Source: Actinobacteria bacterium UBA5176 (lineage in GTDB: Bacteria > Actinomycetota > UBA4738). From it: DNA of 6,248 bases. Made by a program: the position numbers and the translations under genes. The stretch lies in the NCBI GenBank assembly GCA_002413305.1, contig DHWS01000158.1, positions 1 through 6,248 of the forward strand, read 5' to 3'. Every line of letters starts with the position of its first letter. Position 1 is the stretch's first letter. The notes below the pieces were generated by a model that was given only the letters and a program-made list of their open reading frames with translations, searched no databases and had not been told where the DNA came from. Below, in pieces: positions 1 to 4,796 of the stretch.

Positions 1-17
1 CAGGTTTCGACCGGCGT

Positions 18-302
18 TTACAGCATCGGACCCGATTGCCGCCAGACCGGTGGACCCACGAGAGAGTCGATGTACGCCCACGCCTCCGCGACAACTGGGT
101 CATTGGAGATCGACTCGTAGGAGTAGAGGGTGCCCTTCGACCAGTACACCATCGTCGCGTCGCTCAGGTTGATGCGCCACGCCTCGGCCGGTTTAGGGTT
201 TTGCTCGAAAGCTCCCTTGGTCAGGAGGTACCGCCGAACCTCATCGGCGTGCTCCTCCCGCACCCGCCACCTGCTACCCCTGCTACCCCCGCTACCCACC
301 AT
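18..302 (-). CDS. Small protein, possible RNase HIII N-terminal (TBP-like) type domain
   Basis: A 94-residue protein read from an ATG at 302 to a TAA at 18-20. I do not firmly recognise it. Residues ~13-84 form one compact domain: a charged helix (about 13-29), then strands around [21 protein letters not shown] (split here as 41-50 and 51-61), then a C-terminal helix ([16 protein letters not shown], 68-83). The strand-plus-'SKGTLYS' pattern recalls the TBP-like N-terminal domain of RNase HIII, where a 'sGtl' turn follows the nucleic-acid-binding strands. That is a resemblance only; no RNase H catalytic domain follows. The N-terminus (GSGGSRGSR) is a low-complexity linker made by an in-frame 9-base tandem repeat. 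A GTG at 320 could add six residues. I prefer 302 because it is ATG and has GGAG just before it, although the spacing is short. No neighbour suggests a pathway. Confidence 0.6.
   Translation of the reverse strand: MVGSGGSRGSRWRVREEHADEVRRYLLTKGAFEQNPKPAEAWRINLSDATMVYWSKGTLYSYESISNDPVVAEAWAYIDSLVGPPVWRQSGPML
274..300. repeat. Three imperfect 9-base tandem units
   Basis: On the plus strand the units are ctacccctg, ctacccccg and ctacccacc. They lie in frame at the 5' end of the minus-strand gene ending at 18, where they encode the Gly/Ser/Arg-rich start GSGGSRGSR. Unit number could vary between strains without breaking the frame. Confidence 0.7.
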
Positions 303-422
303 TGCTCCGTACTCTCGCACAGTAAGTCCGGCCCTAGCGGTCGACGCTGCTGCGCGCGGGTGGCTCTCGTCAAGACCAACCCCACGTCGGCCACGTCAGC
401 CCCCTGTCGTGGGCCCAAGGGC

Positions 423-615
423 CGGCTCGTGGTCCGGTCGCAGCTCGGTTCTCCGTAGATGCTCCAGCGCAAGCTCAAGGTCGGGGTTCGCCCGGGCCGG
501 GCGTCTCATGGACCTCATGGAGGACCGCGGGATCGTCGGGCCCAGCGTGGGCTCGAAGGCGCGGGACGTCCTGATGACCCGGGAGGAATGGCAGGAGAGC
601 CGAGCTCGCGCCTAG
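423..615 (+). pseudogene. ftsK: Decayed 3' end of ftsK (gamma, winged-helix DNA-reading domain)
   Basis: The plus strand encodes the characteristic C-terminus of the FtsK/SpoIIIE DNA translocase, but broken. Frame 1 (426-485) reads [10 protein letters not shown], a TAG stop at 456-458, then MLQRKLKVG. After one surplus G in the GGGG run at 483-486 the reading continues in another frame (487-612) as [30 protein letters not shown] and [12 protein letters not shown] to a TAG at 613-615. Joined, this matches the family pattern of a '[42 protein letters not shown]' type ending. In a living FtsK this domain recognises polar KOPS/SRS sites, and it follows a RecA-like motor of several hundred residues that is absent here. 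Two independent lesions, no start signal and no motor indicate a relic, not a standalone gamma protein. Homology fades upstream of about 426, just after a GGCCC-AA-GGGCC hairpin. Confidence 0.85.
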
Positions 616-742
616 AGCGTGGAGCCCGTCGGTGTTCCATCCCCGTCGGGTCGCGCCCTTGGCCTCCCCACCTTGACCCGCCGCCTCGTCCGGACATCCC
701 AGTGGCGTGACATAGAGAAAGGTCGCACGCATACGCTCGCAC

Positions 743-757
743 GAGGCCACCGGCCTC
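743..757. other. Perfect 6-bp hairpin in a gene-free stretch
   Basis: GAGGCC-ACC-GGCCTC is a perfect inverted repeat with a 3-base loop. No T-run follows on either strand, so I do not call it an intrinsic terminator. It lies in the 616-824 stretch between the ftsK relic and the first dispersed repeat, where I see no gene or RNA. Confidence 0.4.
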
Positions 758-824
758 CGTAGAACGAGGCCGTCTTCGGCGCTCTCTGGCTCTGGGGTTC
801 GGACAGGAACGTCTCTCCGCTGGG

Positions 825-937
825 GCGCCACGATGGCCCAAAATCGAGTCCAGAGGCGCCACAACGCGCCGAACCTCGCCGGTCCTTGCCGCCCCCCCCT
901 CACCTTCTGGTCATGGAGCCCAAGGGCCCACGGCCCG
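825..937. repeat. Dispersed intergenic repeat, copy A
   Basis: This copy matches 1655-1766. By hand, 63 of the first 72 positions agree without gaps, and the rest aligns more loosely around a shared ggagccca...gggccca core. Its right end lies 16 bases 3' of the stop codon of the minus-strand membrane protein gene. Read on the minus strand, it opens with a hairpin having one mismatch (TGGGCCC-TTG-GGCTCCA), then a G-run, then a second stem (GGCGC...GCGCC), and then GATTTTGGG. A role in 3'-end formation is inferred from position and folding; it could equally be a small non-autonomous mobile or duplicated sequence. Confidence 0.75.
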
Positions 938-953
938 TGTTCGGAATCGTCGC

Positions 954-1469
954 TCAGCCAGTTTGCTTGACGCGCCTGAGGGAGACCGCTGCTGCGATTC
1001 CCCACGCGATGCCCCCGAAGAGCGTCAGGTAGATGCCGATCGCGGCGAAGTTGGTGAGGTCCGCGAGTCCGGTGATTGCGACCACCGCAGCGAGGGCAAT
1101 CTCGATTCCGCCGAAGACTCTCCGGCCTGGGTGGAGCGGACCATACCCGAGGTAGCCGGCCAGCAGGACTAGTCCGAGAAGGGCTGCAATCAGAGTGATG
1201 ACTCCGTCGCCCTGAATCCCAAGCGCGCTTACGCCCAAGACGGAGGCCCACGGGAGGAACGCGGCGATCGCCGTCACGGCGCTGGCGATTCCGATCACCT
1301 TCAGAGCTGGCGCCATGTCGCCCAGCCGCGTTTGGGATCGGGCTGGCCGCTGGCCGAGTGGCGGCTGAGCGGGCTCCGTCCCCGTCGGCTCGGAGGCCGG
1401 TATCGGGAATGGTTCAGCGCCTGTCGACGGGCGTTCGGGCAAAGAACCATCCCCTGGCGGAGACGACAT
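954..1469 (-). CDS. Four-helix integral membrane protein of unknown function
   Basis: A 171-residue protein. Residues 1-52 are a Pro/Ser/Gly/Glu-rich, probably disordered and cytoplasmic N-terminal tail. Four hydrophobic segments follow at about 56-74, 89-107, 119-136 and 142-163. Between the first two is the stretch FLPWASVLGVSALGIQGDG (71-89), whose 'LPW...G.S..GI.GDG' style recurs in small uncharacterised actinobacterial membrane proteins. The protein ends in a basic tail (RRVKQTG), consistent with a cytoplasmic C-terminus. There is no signal peptide cleavage site, enzyme motif or transporter signature, so function is unknown. The start is ATG at 1469, since AGAAGGGGG lies six bases upstream; an upstream extension to 1661 would add an Arg/Pro-rich segment that does not look coding. 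The gene stands alone, with a dispersed repeat directly after its stop and another about 185 bases before its start. Confidence 0.8.
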   Translation of the reverse strand: MSSPPGDGSLPERPSTGAEPFPIPASEPTGTEPAQPPLGQRPARSQTRLGDMAPALKVIGIASAVTAIAAFLPWASVLGVSALGIQGDGVITLIAALLGLVLLAGYLGYGPLHPGRRVFGGIEIALAAVVAITGLADLTNFAAIGIYLTLFGGIAWGIAAAVSLRRVKQTG

Positions 1470-1475
1470 GTCGGG

Positions 1476-1484
1476 CCCCCTTCT
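1476..1484 (-). promoter_or_regulatory. Ribosome binding site fixing the membrane protein start
   Basis: AGAAGGGGG on the minus strand, six bases before the ATG at 1469. It supports this start over the longer open frame that begins at 1661. Confidence 0.65.
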
Positions 1485-1654
1485 CGTTCGTGCTCCCTGA
1501 GATCCGCCGCCTAGGCGTCTGGGCGTCGAACCGCGCGGCCGAGCCGCGCCTCGTGGAGCGCCGATGTCATTCGCGTGGACGATACAACTCGGCATCCGGG
1601 GACGCGAGTGCCCACCAGTTCCGACGACTGGGTCAGCGTCGACGCTCCTGGCCT

Positions 1655-1766
1655 GCGCCACGATGACCCAAAATCGAGCCCCAAGGCTCCACAGGGCGCC
1701 GAACCTCGTTGGTCCTTGCCGCCCCCTTGCCTCTCAGGACGGGAGCCCAGGAGGGCCCACCGCCCG
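1655..1766. repeat. Dispersed intergenic repeat, copy B
   Basis: Second copy of the 825-937 repeat in the same orientation, 830 bases away start to start. Its right end lies 11 bases 3' of the stop codon of the minus-strand 71-residue gene, the same position copy A holds relative to its own upstream gene. It contains a perfect GAGCC-CCAA-GGCTC hairpin (1676-1689), which on the minus strand is followed by GATTTTGGG. That would suit a weak intrinsic-terminator-like signal at the end of the rep operon. Confidence 0.75.
1676..1689 (-). terminator. Possible terminator hairpin after the rep operon
   Basis: On the minus strand, stem GAGCC, loop TTGG, stem GGCTC, followed at once by GATTTTGGG. The T-run is only four bases, so any termination may be weak. 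It lies about 90 bases past the stop of the 71-residue gene, inside repeat copy B. Confidence 0.35.
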
Positions 1767-1777
1767 GATCGATCAGA

Positions 1778-1993
1778 TCAGGGGTCCGGCTCCCCCGGAC
1801 AGGACCGCCCGGCCTCGCCGGGGTCCTTGTGGCACCGATAGCAAACCGGTCCGACGACCTGCCCCGTGCCGAAGATGCTGACCCGCTCCCCGACCCAGGC
1901 GCGGAACGCCTCGTCCGGGGTGAGGTCGTGCAGGACCACCGCGACCCATCTGTGCAGCTGGCGCCGGACGACTCGGATGGTTTTTGGGTCCAT
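1778..1993 (-). CDS. 71-residue CxxC protein encoded directly after rep
   Basis: A 71-residue protein that I do not recognise by family. It starts at ATG 1993 with AGAGGAG six bases upstream, and only 26 bases separate it from the stop of the HUH Rep-like gene on the same strand, so the two are probably co-transcribed. Residues 1-24 form an amphipathic, basic helix (KTIRVVRRQLHRWVAVVLHDL). Residues 26-34 (PDEAFRAWV) look like a second helix. The C-terminal third carries CYRCHKD (C51, C54, H55) with a further Cys at 65, enough ligands for one small zinc site. The basic helix plus zinc knuckle suits a nucleic-acid-binding accessory protein, for example a partner or regulator of Rep, but that is inferred from position and composition alone. 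The longer open frame reaching back to 2344 overlaps rep and is spurious. Confidence 0.7.
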   Translation of the reverse strand: MDPKTIRVVRRQLHRWVAVVLHDLTPDEAFRAWVGERVSIFGTGQVVGPVCYRCHKDPGEAGRSCPGEPDP

Positions 1994-1999
1994 GTCGCT

Positions 2000-2006
2000 C
2001 TCCTCT
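2000..2006 (-). promoter_or_regulatory. Ribosome binding site of the 71-residue gene
   Basis: AGAGGAG on the minus strand, six bases before the ATG at 1993 and inside the 26-base gap after rep. It decides the start and shows that this small gene is likely translated. Confidence 0.7.
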
Positions 2007-2019
2007 CTGGGTCTGTGGG

Positions 2020-2745
2020 CTACGGGCGCGCTCCGTCCGGCCGCAGTCTGTGGCTGGGGAGGAACCGGTACTCGCTCTGTGGGGTGCGGGAGCGAGCTCT
2101 GAGGGCTGCGGTCCTCGCCTCCCGGACGCCGCCGAGCCTCTCTCCCCCCTCGTCTGTCCAGAAGTCCCGGGTGGAGTGGGCGAGCCTGCCTCCGTTCAGG
2201 AGCAGGTGGCGGCGCATCAGTCCGACGGCCCGCGGGACCGACAGGTCGAGTCCCGCGATGGCGCCCTTCAGGACGTAGCGGGCCAGTGGCGTCAGGCGGC
2301 CGATGGGCCGGATAGCCGCCCAGTCCAGCCCGACCGCTCGGCATCTGGCGAGGAAGAGGGGCGGTGGGACTCGGGTCCCTCGCTGGAGCACGTGGGCGTG
2401 GAGGATCGCCCTCGGGCTGACCTCGATGACCCAGACCGCCTGCCAGTCGTGGCCACGGGCCCTGAGGTCGGCGGTCAGCTCACGGATGGCCTCCTGGAGC
2501 TGGCGTACCTGCCCCTCGAGCTCGGCCTCTGAGGCTTGCGCCTCGCCCGCCGTGACGACCGCGGACCAGGTCGGGTTGGCGAGCTGGATGGCCCACGCCG
2601 TGACGAGTGCCAACCTCGGGCCGCACCAGCCGCACTTGCACGTCCCGCACCGCGCCGGCTTGACCTCGCCCGTCGCCGGGACGAGGTACCGGCCGCGGAT
2701 CCTCGGGCAGTCCGTGGCGTCCCGCTCGTTCGGATGTTGAGCCAT
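2020..2745 (-). CDS. HUH-type rolling-circle replication initiator-like protein (Rep)
   Basis: A 241-residue protein with the layout of single-tyrosine HUH endonucleases, which nick an origin and stay covalently linked to the 5' end. A Cys cluster near the N-terminus (C33, C36, C38, C41 in CGTCKCGWC, plus C13) fits the zinc motif often seen in phage and plasmid Reps. WSAVVTAG (60-67) is a likely motif-1 strand. WVIEVSPRAILHAHVLQRG (105-123) fits the metal-binding strand, with the HUH pair H116 and H118. LARYVLKGA (154-162) supplies the likely nucleophile Y157 and the K160 expected one turn later. Residues ~68-97 form a charged coiled-coil-like insertion between motifs 1 and 2. The C-terminus is Arg-rich. 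ATG 2745 is the only sensible start because an in-frame TAG lies four codons upstream; no good ribosome binding site is visible. A 71-residue zinc-knuckle gene follows. IS200/IS605-type transposase or relaxase is less likely. Confidence 0.68.
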   Translation of the reverse strand: MAQHPNERDATDCPRIRGRYLVPATGEVKPARCGTCKCGWCGPRLALVTAWAIQLANPTWSAVVTAGEAQASEAELEGQVRQLQEAIRELTADLRARGHDWQAVWVIEVSPRAILHAHVLQRGTRVPPPLFLARCRAVGLDWAAIRPIGRLTPLARYVLKGAIAGLDLSVPRAVGLMRRHLLLNGGRLAHSTRDFWTDEGGERLGGVREARTAALRARSRTPQSEYRFLPSHRLRPDGARP

Positions 2746-3208
2746 GGCCCGCCACTATTGGGGCTGGCTCTGACAAAGCCCATCAGCGTAGGACTTCGAT
2801 ACGTCGCCGCGTGCGCCAGCCCTGGCTCCGCACCTACCCCTCGGGGAGCGCCGTTCGTCGCCACACGGGGCCCCAGTGGCCAAGGCCGAGTCTCCAGCGT
2901 GGCCTCCAGCCGGCGGGGGGTCCGACTTCGGGATCGTCGTTCCAACAGGGCGGAGAGCCCGAGCGGAGCGTTCGCTCTGGGCCTGAGCGGCGACGCTTCG
3001 CGGAGGAAGGTCGGGCGGAGCCTACGCCGTCGGGGCGGCGGGTCGGAGAGGCTCATGGCGGTGGGCGTGTCCCTCCCCGGGTAGCCTTCGATGCGCTAAC
3101 CGGTCGCACTACGAGACAAGTCCTTGGACGCGGGCGAGGGCCGCGTGCCCGTGAACCGTGGGAGTCGGGCGATGGGACCCGCCACTCGTCTCCGTGCCCG
3201 AGGAAGGA
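2746..3208. other. Gene-free interval upstream of rep
   Basis: I see no credible gene in these 463 bases. The open frames crossing it are Arg/Pro/Ser-rich, lack ribosome binding sites and mostly run over rep in the wrong frame. It should contain the rep promoter and could contain a replication origin, but I cannot point to convincing -35/-10 boxes. Its most distinctive structure is the hairpin at 2957-2982. Confidence 0.5.
2957..2982. other. Strong hairpin upstream of rep, candidate nick-site region
   Basis: GCCCGAGCG pairs with CGCTC-T-GGGC, giving a nine-pair stem with one bulged T and a seven-base loop GAGCGTT. It lies about 210 bases upstream of the Rep start. Rolling-circle initiators often nick in or beside the loop of such a structure, so it is a reasonable double-strand-origin candidate. 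Nothing in the sequence ties Rep to it directly, and GC-rich DNA yields such hairpins by chance. Confidence 0.3.
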
Positions 3209-3754
3209 CTAGCCAGCGTCTTGTTCGGCGCCCGTCGTTCCACGCTCGGCTAACGCGTTGGTCGCCTGCCGTGCCTGCGCCCAGGCGCAGCCGTGGGCGT
3301 GCTTCTGGGGACGAGTCTCGTCATTCAAGCCGCAGTACCGGCATACGTTGCCTCGATCGGAGGTCCAGCGCCACGGGTACTCCTTCGCCAGGGCCCTCGC
3401 CAGCTCGGAGAGCGTGGTGTAGAGGCCACATTCGGAAATGAGCTCCACGTCGTCCATGTGCCCACGCTCGATCTCGCCACAGCACTTGACGGCGTCCGCC
3501 CATGCGCAGTCGTCAGAGTGCAGATCGATCCAGAAGTGCTCCCCGCAGTACTGGCAGTCGAAGCCCGTGTCGTGGTACCAGATCCAAGGCGAGCGCCTGA
3601 CGAGTTCCACCACGTGATCCCGCTCCGGCTCGCCCGATGGTGTTTGCGGTGCCAGACCAGTGTTGCGTGTTCGCCCCGACCGAGGACCGCTGACCGCGGC
3701 GGCGGTCGGCTTCTTCCGTCGAGGGTGTCCGTCTCCTGCTCTCTTGTCGGTCAT
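3209..3754 (-). CDS. Tandem CxxC...HxxxC zinc-module protein
   Basis: A 181-residue protein, not recognised as a named family. Residues 1-45 are a basic, disordered tail. Two copies of one module follow. Copy 1 is PWIWYHDTGFDCQYCG (56-71), with C67, C70, H79 and C83 in a final HxxxCAWA. Copy 2 is PWRWTSDRGNVCRYCG (127-142), with C138, C141, H152 and C156, again HxxxCAWA. The shared pattern is P-W-x-W-x(2)-D-x-G-x(2)-C-x-Y-C-G-x(7-9)-H-x(3)-C-A-W-A. Each copy is preceded by a short helix (VVELVRR; LARALAKE), so the whole ~70-residue unit is duplicated. Four Cys/His ligands per copy imply one structural zinc each. Small CxxC...HxxxCxW proteins are frequent in actinophages and accessory regions, which fits the setting. 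Function is unknown; nucleic-acid binding is a guess. The start at 3754 excludes an upstream Arg/Pro-rich extension; its ribosome binding site is weak. Confidence 0.75.
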   Translation of the reverse strand: MTDKRAGDGHPRRKKPTAAAVSGPRSGRTRNTGLAPQTPSGEPERDHVVELVRRSPWIWYHDTGFDCQYCGEHFWIDLHSDDCAWADAVKCCGEIERGHMDDVELISECGLYTTLSELARALAKEYPWRWTSDRGNVCRYCGLNDETRPQKHAHGCAWAQARQATNALAERGTTGAEQDAG

Positions 3755-3838
3755 GCCACTCAGTACGGTGCGGCAGGCCGGTCGTCCCGGGAGCGGCCCG
3801 GCCTGGGCCGGCAGACCGTGCAGGGTCGCCGAGCGACG

Positions 3839-3861
3839 CCAAATCTCAGAGCCCAAGGCTC
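3839..3861. repeat. Short sequence resembling part of the dispersed repeat
   Basis: CCAAATCTCAGAGCCCAAGGCTC resembles the CCAAAATCGAGCCCCAAGGCTC core of copy B and keeps its GAGCC/GGCTC hairpin with a three-base loop (3849-3861). The match does not extend clearly to either side, so this may be a worn third copy or chance. Confidence 0.3.
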
Positions 3862-4044
3862 GGCGGCGTGGGTACTGGCGCAAGTTCTGCGTTAGGGGGT
3901 CAGTCTGCGCGCCTGGGCGGGGAGCCGACAGCCCCTACCAAGCCGTGTCTGTTCGGCTCGATTCGACGACGGATCACTGCGGTTGTTCCCGCGCTTCGGC
4001 CCAGCTAGCTGACAGGCTTAGCCAGTAGGAGCTCGCAGTCGAGC

Positions 4045-4065
4045 ATGGGACCAACCGTCCCCGGG
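4045..4065. repeat. 21-base direct repeat, left copy
   Basis: Agrees at 20 of 21 positions with 4776-4796 in the same orientation, starting ATGGGACCAACCG. In this copy GGGACC at 4047-4052 can pair with GGTCCC at 4065-4070 across a 12-base loop. It lies about 210 bases 3' of the minus-strand gene 4276-4614. Confidence 0.6.
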
Positions 4066-4275
4066 GTCCCTTCAGTGCCCGGCATGGGTTCCCTGCTGTC
4101 TCAGTTGACGTGGGATCCCTCGAACCCGAAGTCCCCGATCCGAGCGGGGGAGCGCAAGGTGAGATGCACCCCCGGCCCCCACACCACGGCTCCGACACCA
4201 CGGGCCGAGTAGCCCAGCGTCAGGATTCGGATAAGGGGGGCGCTCCCGACCCGAACGCGCCTGCCACACCCGCCC

Positions 4276-4614
4276 CTACTGCGGCCTAGGCTGCAGGCGG
4301 CGCCGGCCGCCGCGCCGGGGCGGCATACGTCCACAGGTCCTCACGAGTCGAAGACCAACATCCTCCGAGGACGGCCGGTAGATGAGCTGCGCCACGCCGT
4401 CGTTCATCATGAGCGCGAACCTGCCCTCCAGCACGGCCTCAAGCATCACGAACCGGGCCCTCGTCTCCATCGCCCACCGGTACGCGGCCAAGGACTTGTC
4501 CTCCAGCTCCGACACCGACAAACCCTCGCCGGCGTGGCCCGACGCCACTGCTGCGGCGAGAGCGTCGGACTCCTCATCGGTGATTCCCCACGCCTCCGGG
4601 GCCTTCTCCCACAT
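4276..4614 (-). CDS. 112-residue protein of unknown function
   Basis: A soluble, mostly helical protein without recognisable family motifs. Residues 1-10 (MWEKAPEAWG) are followed by an acidic, Ala-rich helix (12-25). A helical segment (33-63, including SVSELEDKSLAAYRWAMETR) leads into a hydrophobic hairpin-like stretch (RFALMMNDGVAQLIYR, 65-80). The last 16 residues are Arg/Pro-rich and may be disordered. There are no paired cysteines, membrane segments or enzyme motifs. The start is ATG 4614 because GGGGAGGAG sits directly upstream at ideal spacing; a start at 4644 would put ten residues over that ribosome binding site. Nearly identical 21-base repeats flank the gene at a distance on both sides. 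The neighbouring gaps contain no partner, so no pathway can be suggested. Confidence 0.7.
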   Translation of the reverse strand: MWEKAPEAWGITDEESDALAAAVASGHAGEGLSVSELEDKSLAAYRWAMETRARFVMLEAVLEGRFALMMNDGVAQLIYRPSSEDVGLRLVRTCGRMPPRRGGRRRLQPRPQ

Positions 4615-4723
4615 GGCTCTCCTCCCCTCGTGCTCGGTCCGCATAGAGGAACCGCTGATCCCGGATGGGCTCTTCTTCCTCCTCTAGTACGGTTCTGAAG
4701 AGGCCTATCAACACCACGTCCAT
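4574..4723 (-). CDS. Doubtful 49-residue ORF overlapping the next gene
   Basis: A possible small gene from ATG 4723, or from a TTG at 4807, ending 41 bases inside the 112-residue gene. The first part (MDVVLIGLFRTVLEEEEEPIRDQ) looks protein-like: a hydrophobic helix, then an acidic run. The tail is Gly-rich and overlaps the ribosome binding site and start of the next gene. Neither start has a good ribosome binding site, and the Glu run comes from a simple CTT/CCT-rich stretch. I list it as a weak candidate only. Confidence 0.22.
   Translation of the reverse strand: MDVVLIGLFRTVLEEEEEPIRDQRFLYADRARGEESHVGEGPGGVGNHR
4619..4627 (-). promoter_or_regulatory. Strong ribosome binding site for the 112-residue gene
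   Basis: GGGGAGGAG on the minus strand ends four bases before the ATG at 4614, with its GGGAGG core six bases away. It is the best ribosome binding site in the window and sets the start. Confidence 0.7.
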
Positions 4724-4775
4724 GACCTGCGGGTGGTTCGCGGCGACGGATCGGGCGGAGTGACCGTGGCCGTCT

Positions 4776-4796
4776 ATGGGACCAACCGCCCCCGGG
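4776..4796. repeat. 21-base direct repeat, right copy
   Basis: Partner of 4045-4065, differing at one position, 731 bases away in the same orientation. Only a four-base GACC/GGTC pairing is kept here, so the hairpin potential of the left copy is not conserved. Confidence 0.6.

Larger units (their letters stand above)
3755..4275. other. Gene-free interval upstream of the zinc-module gene
   Basis: In these 521 bases I find no gene with a ribosome binding site or protein-like composition. The overlapping short minus-strand frames are Gly/Arg/Pro/Ser-rich. The interval holds a short sequence related to the dispersed repeat (3839-3861) and one copy of a 21-base direct repeat (4045-4065). No tRNA cloverleaf is apparent. 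Confidence 0.45.

Noticed and set aside
459..710. Intact 83-residue protein starting MLQRKLKVG
   Set aside because: Only the first nine residues are FtsK-like; after the GGGG run the FtsK reading continues in another frame, so this open frame is the product of the frameshift.
475..1251. 258-residue minus-strand open frame
   Set aside because: It overlaps the membrane protein gene out of frame, runs across repeat A and antisense to the ftsK relic, and has Arg/Gly/Pro-heavy composition without domain features.
825..1766. The two ~112-base repeats as a CRISPR array or as insertion-sequence ends
   Set aside because: There are only two copies, far too long and widely spaced for CRISPR. They are direct rather than inverted, and no transposase lies between them.
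2303..2740. 145-residue plus-strand open frame opposite rep
   Set aside because: It is antisense to the Rep-like gene, whose HUH motifs show which strand codes. No motif or ribosome binding site was seen.
2475..3056. 193-residue minus-strand open frame rich in Arg, Ser and Pro
   Set aside because: It overlaps rep in another frame, has no ribosome binding site at the right spacing and has the low-complexity composition expected from reading GC-rich DNA out of frame.
2811..3212. 133-residue plus-strand open frame in the interval upstream of rep
   Set aside because: Composition is Gly/Arg/Ser/Pro-rich with no recognisable domain and no convincing ribosome binding site; long spurious frames are common at this GC content.
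3974..4334. Several 65-77 residue minus-strand frames in the 3755-4275 gap
   Set aside because: They overlap each other or the end of the 112-residue gene, have no ribosome binding sites and read as Gly/Arg/Cys/Pro-rich shadows.
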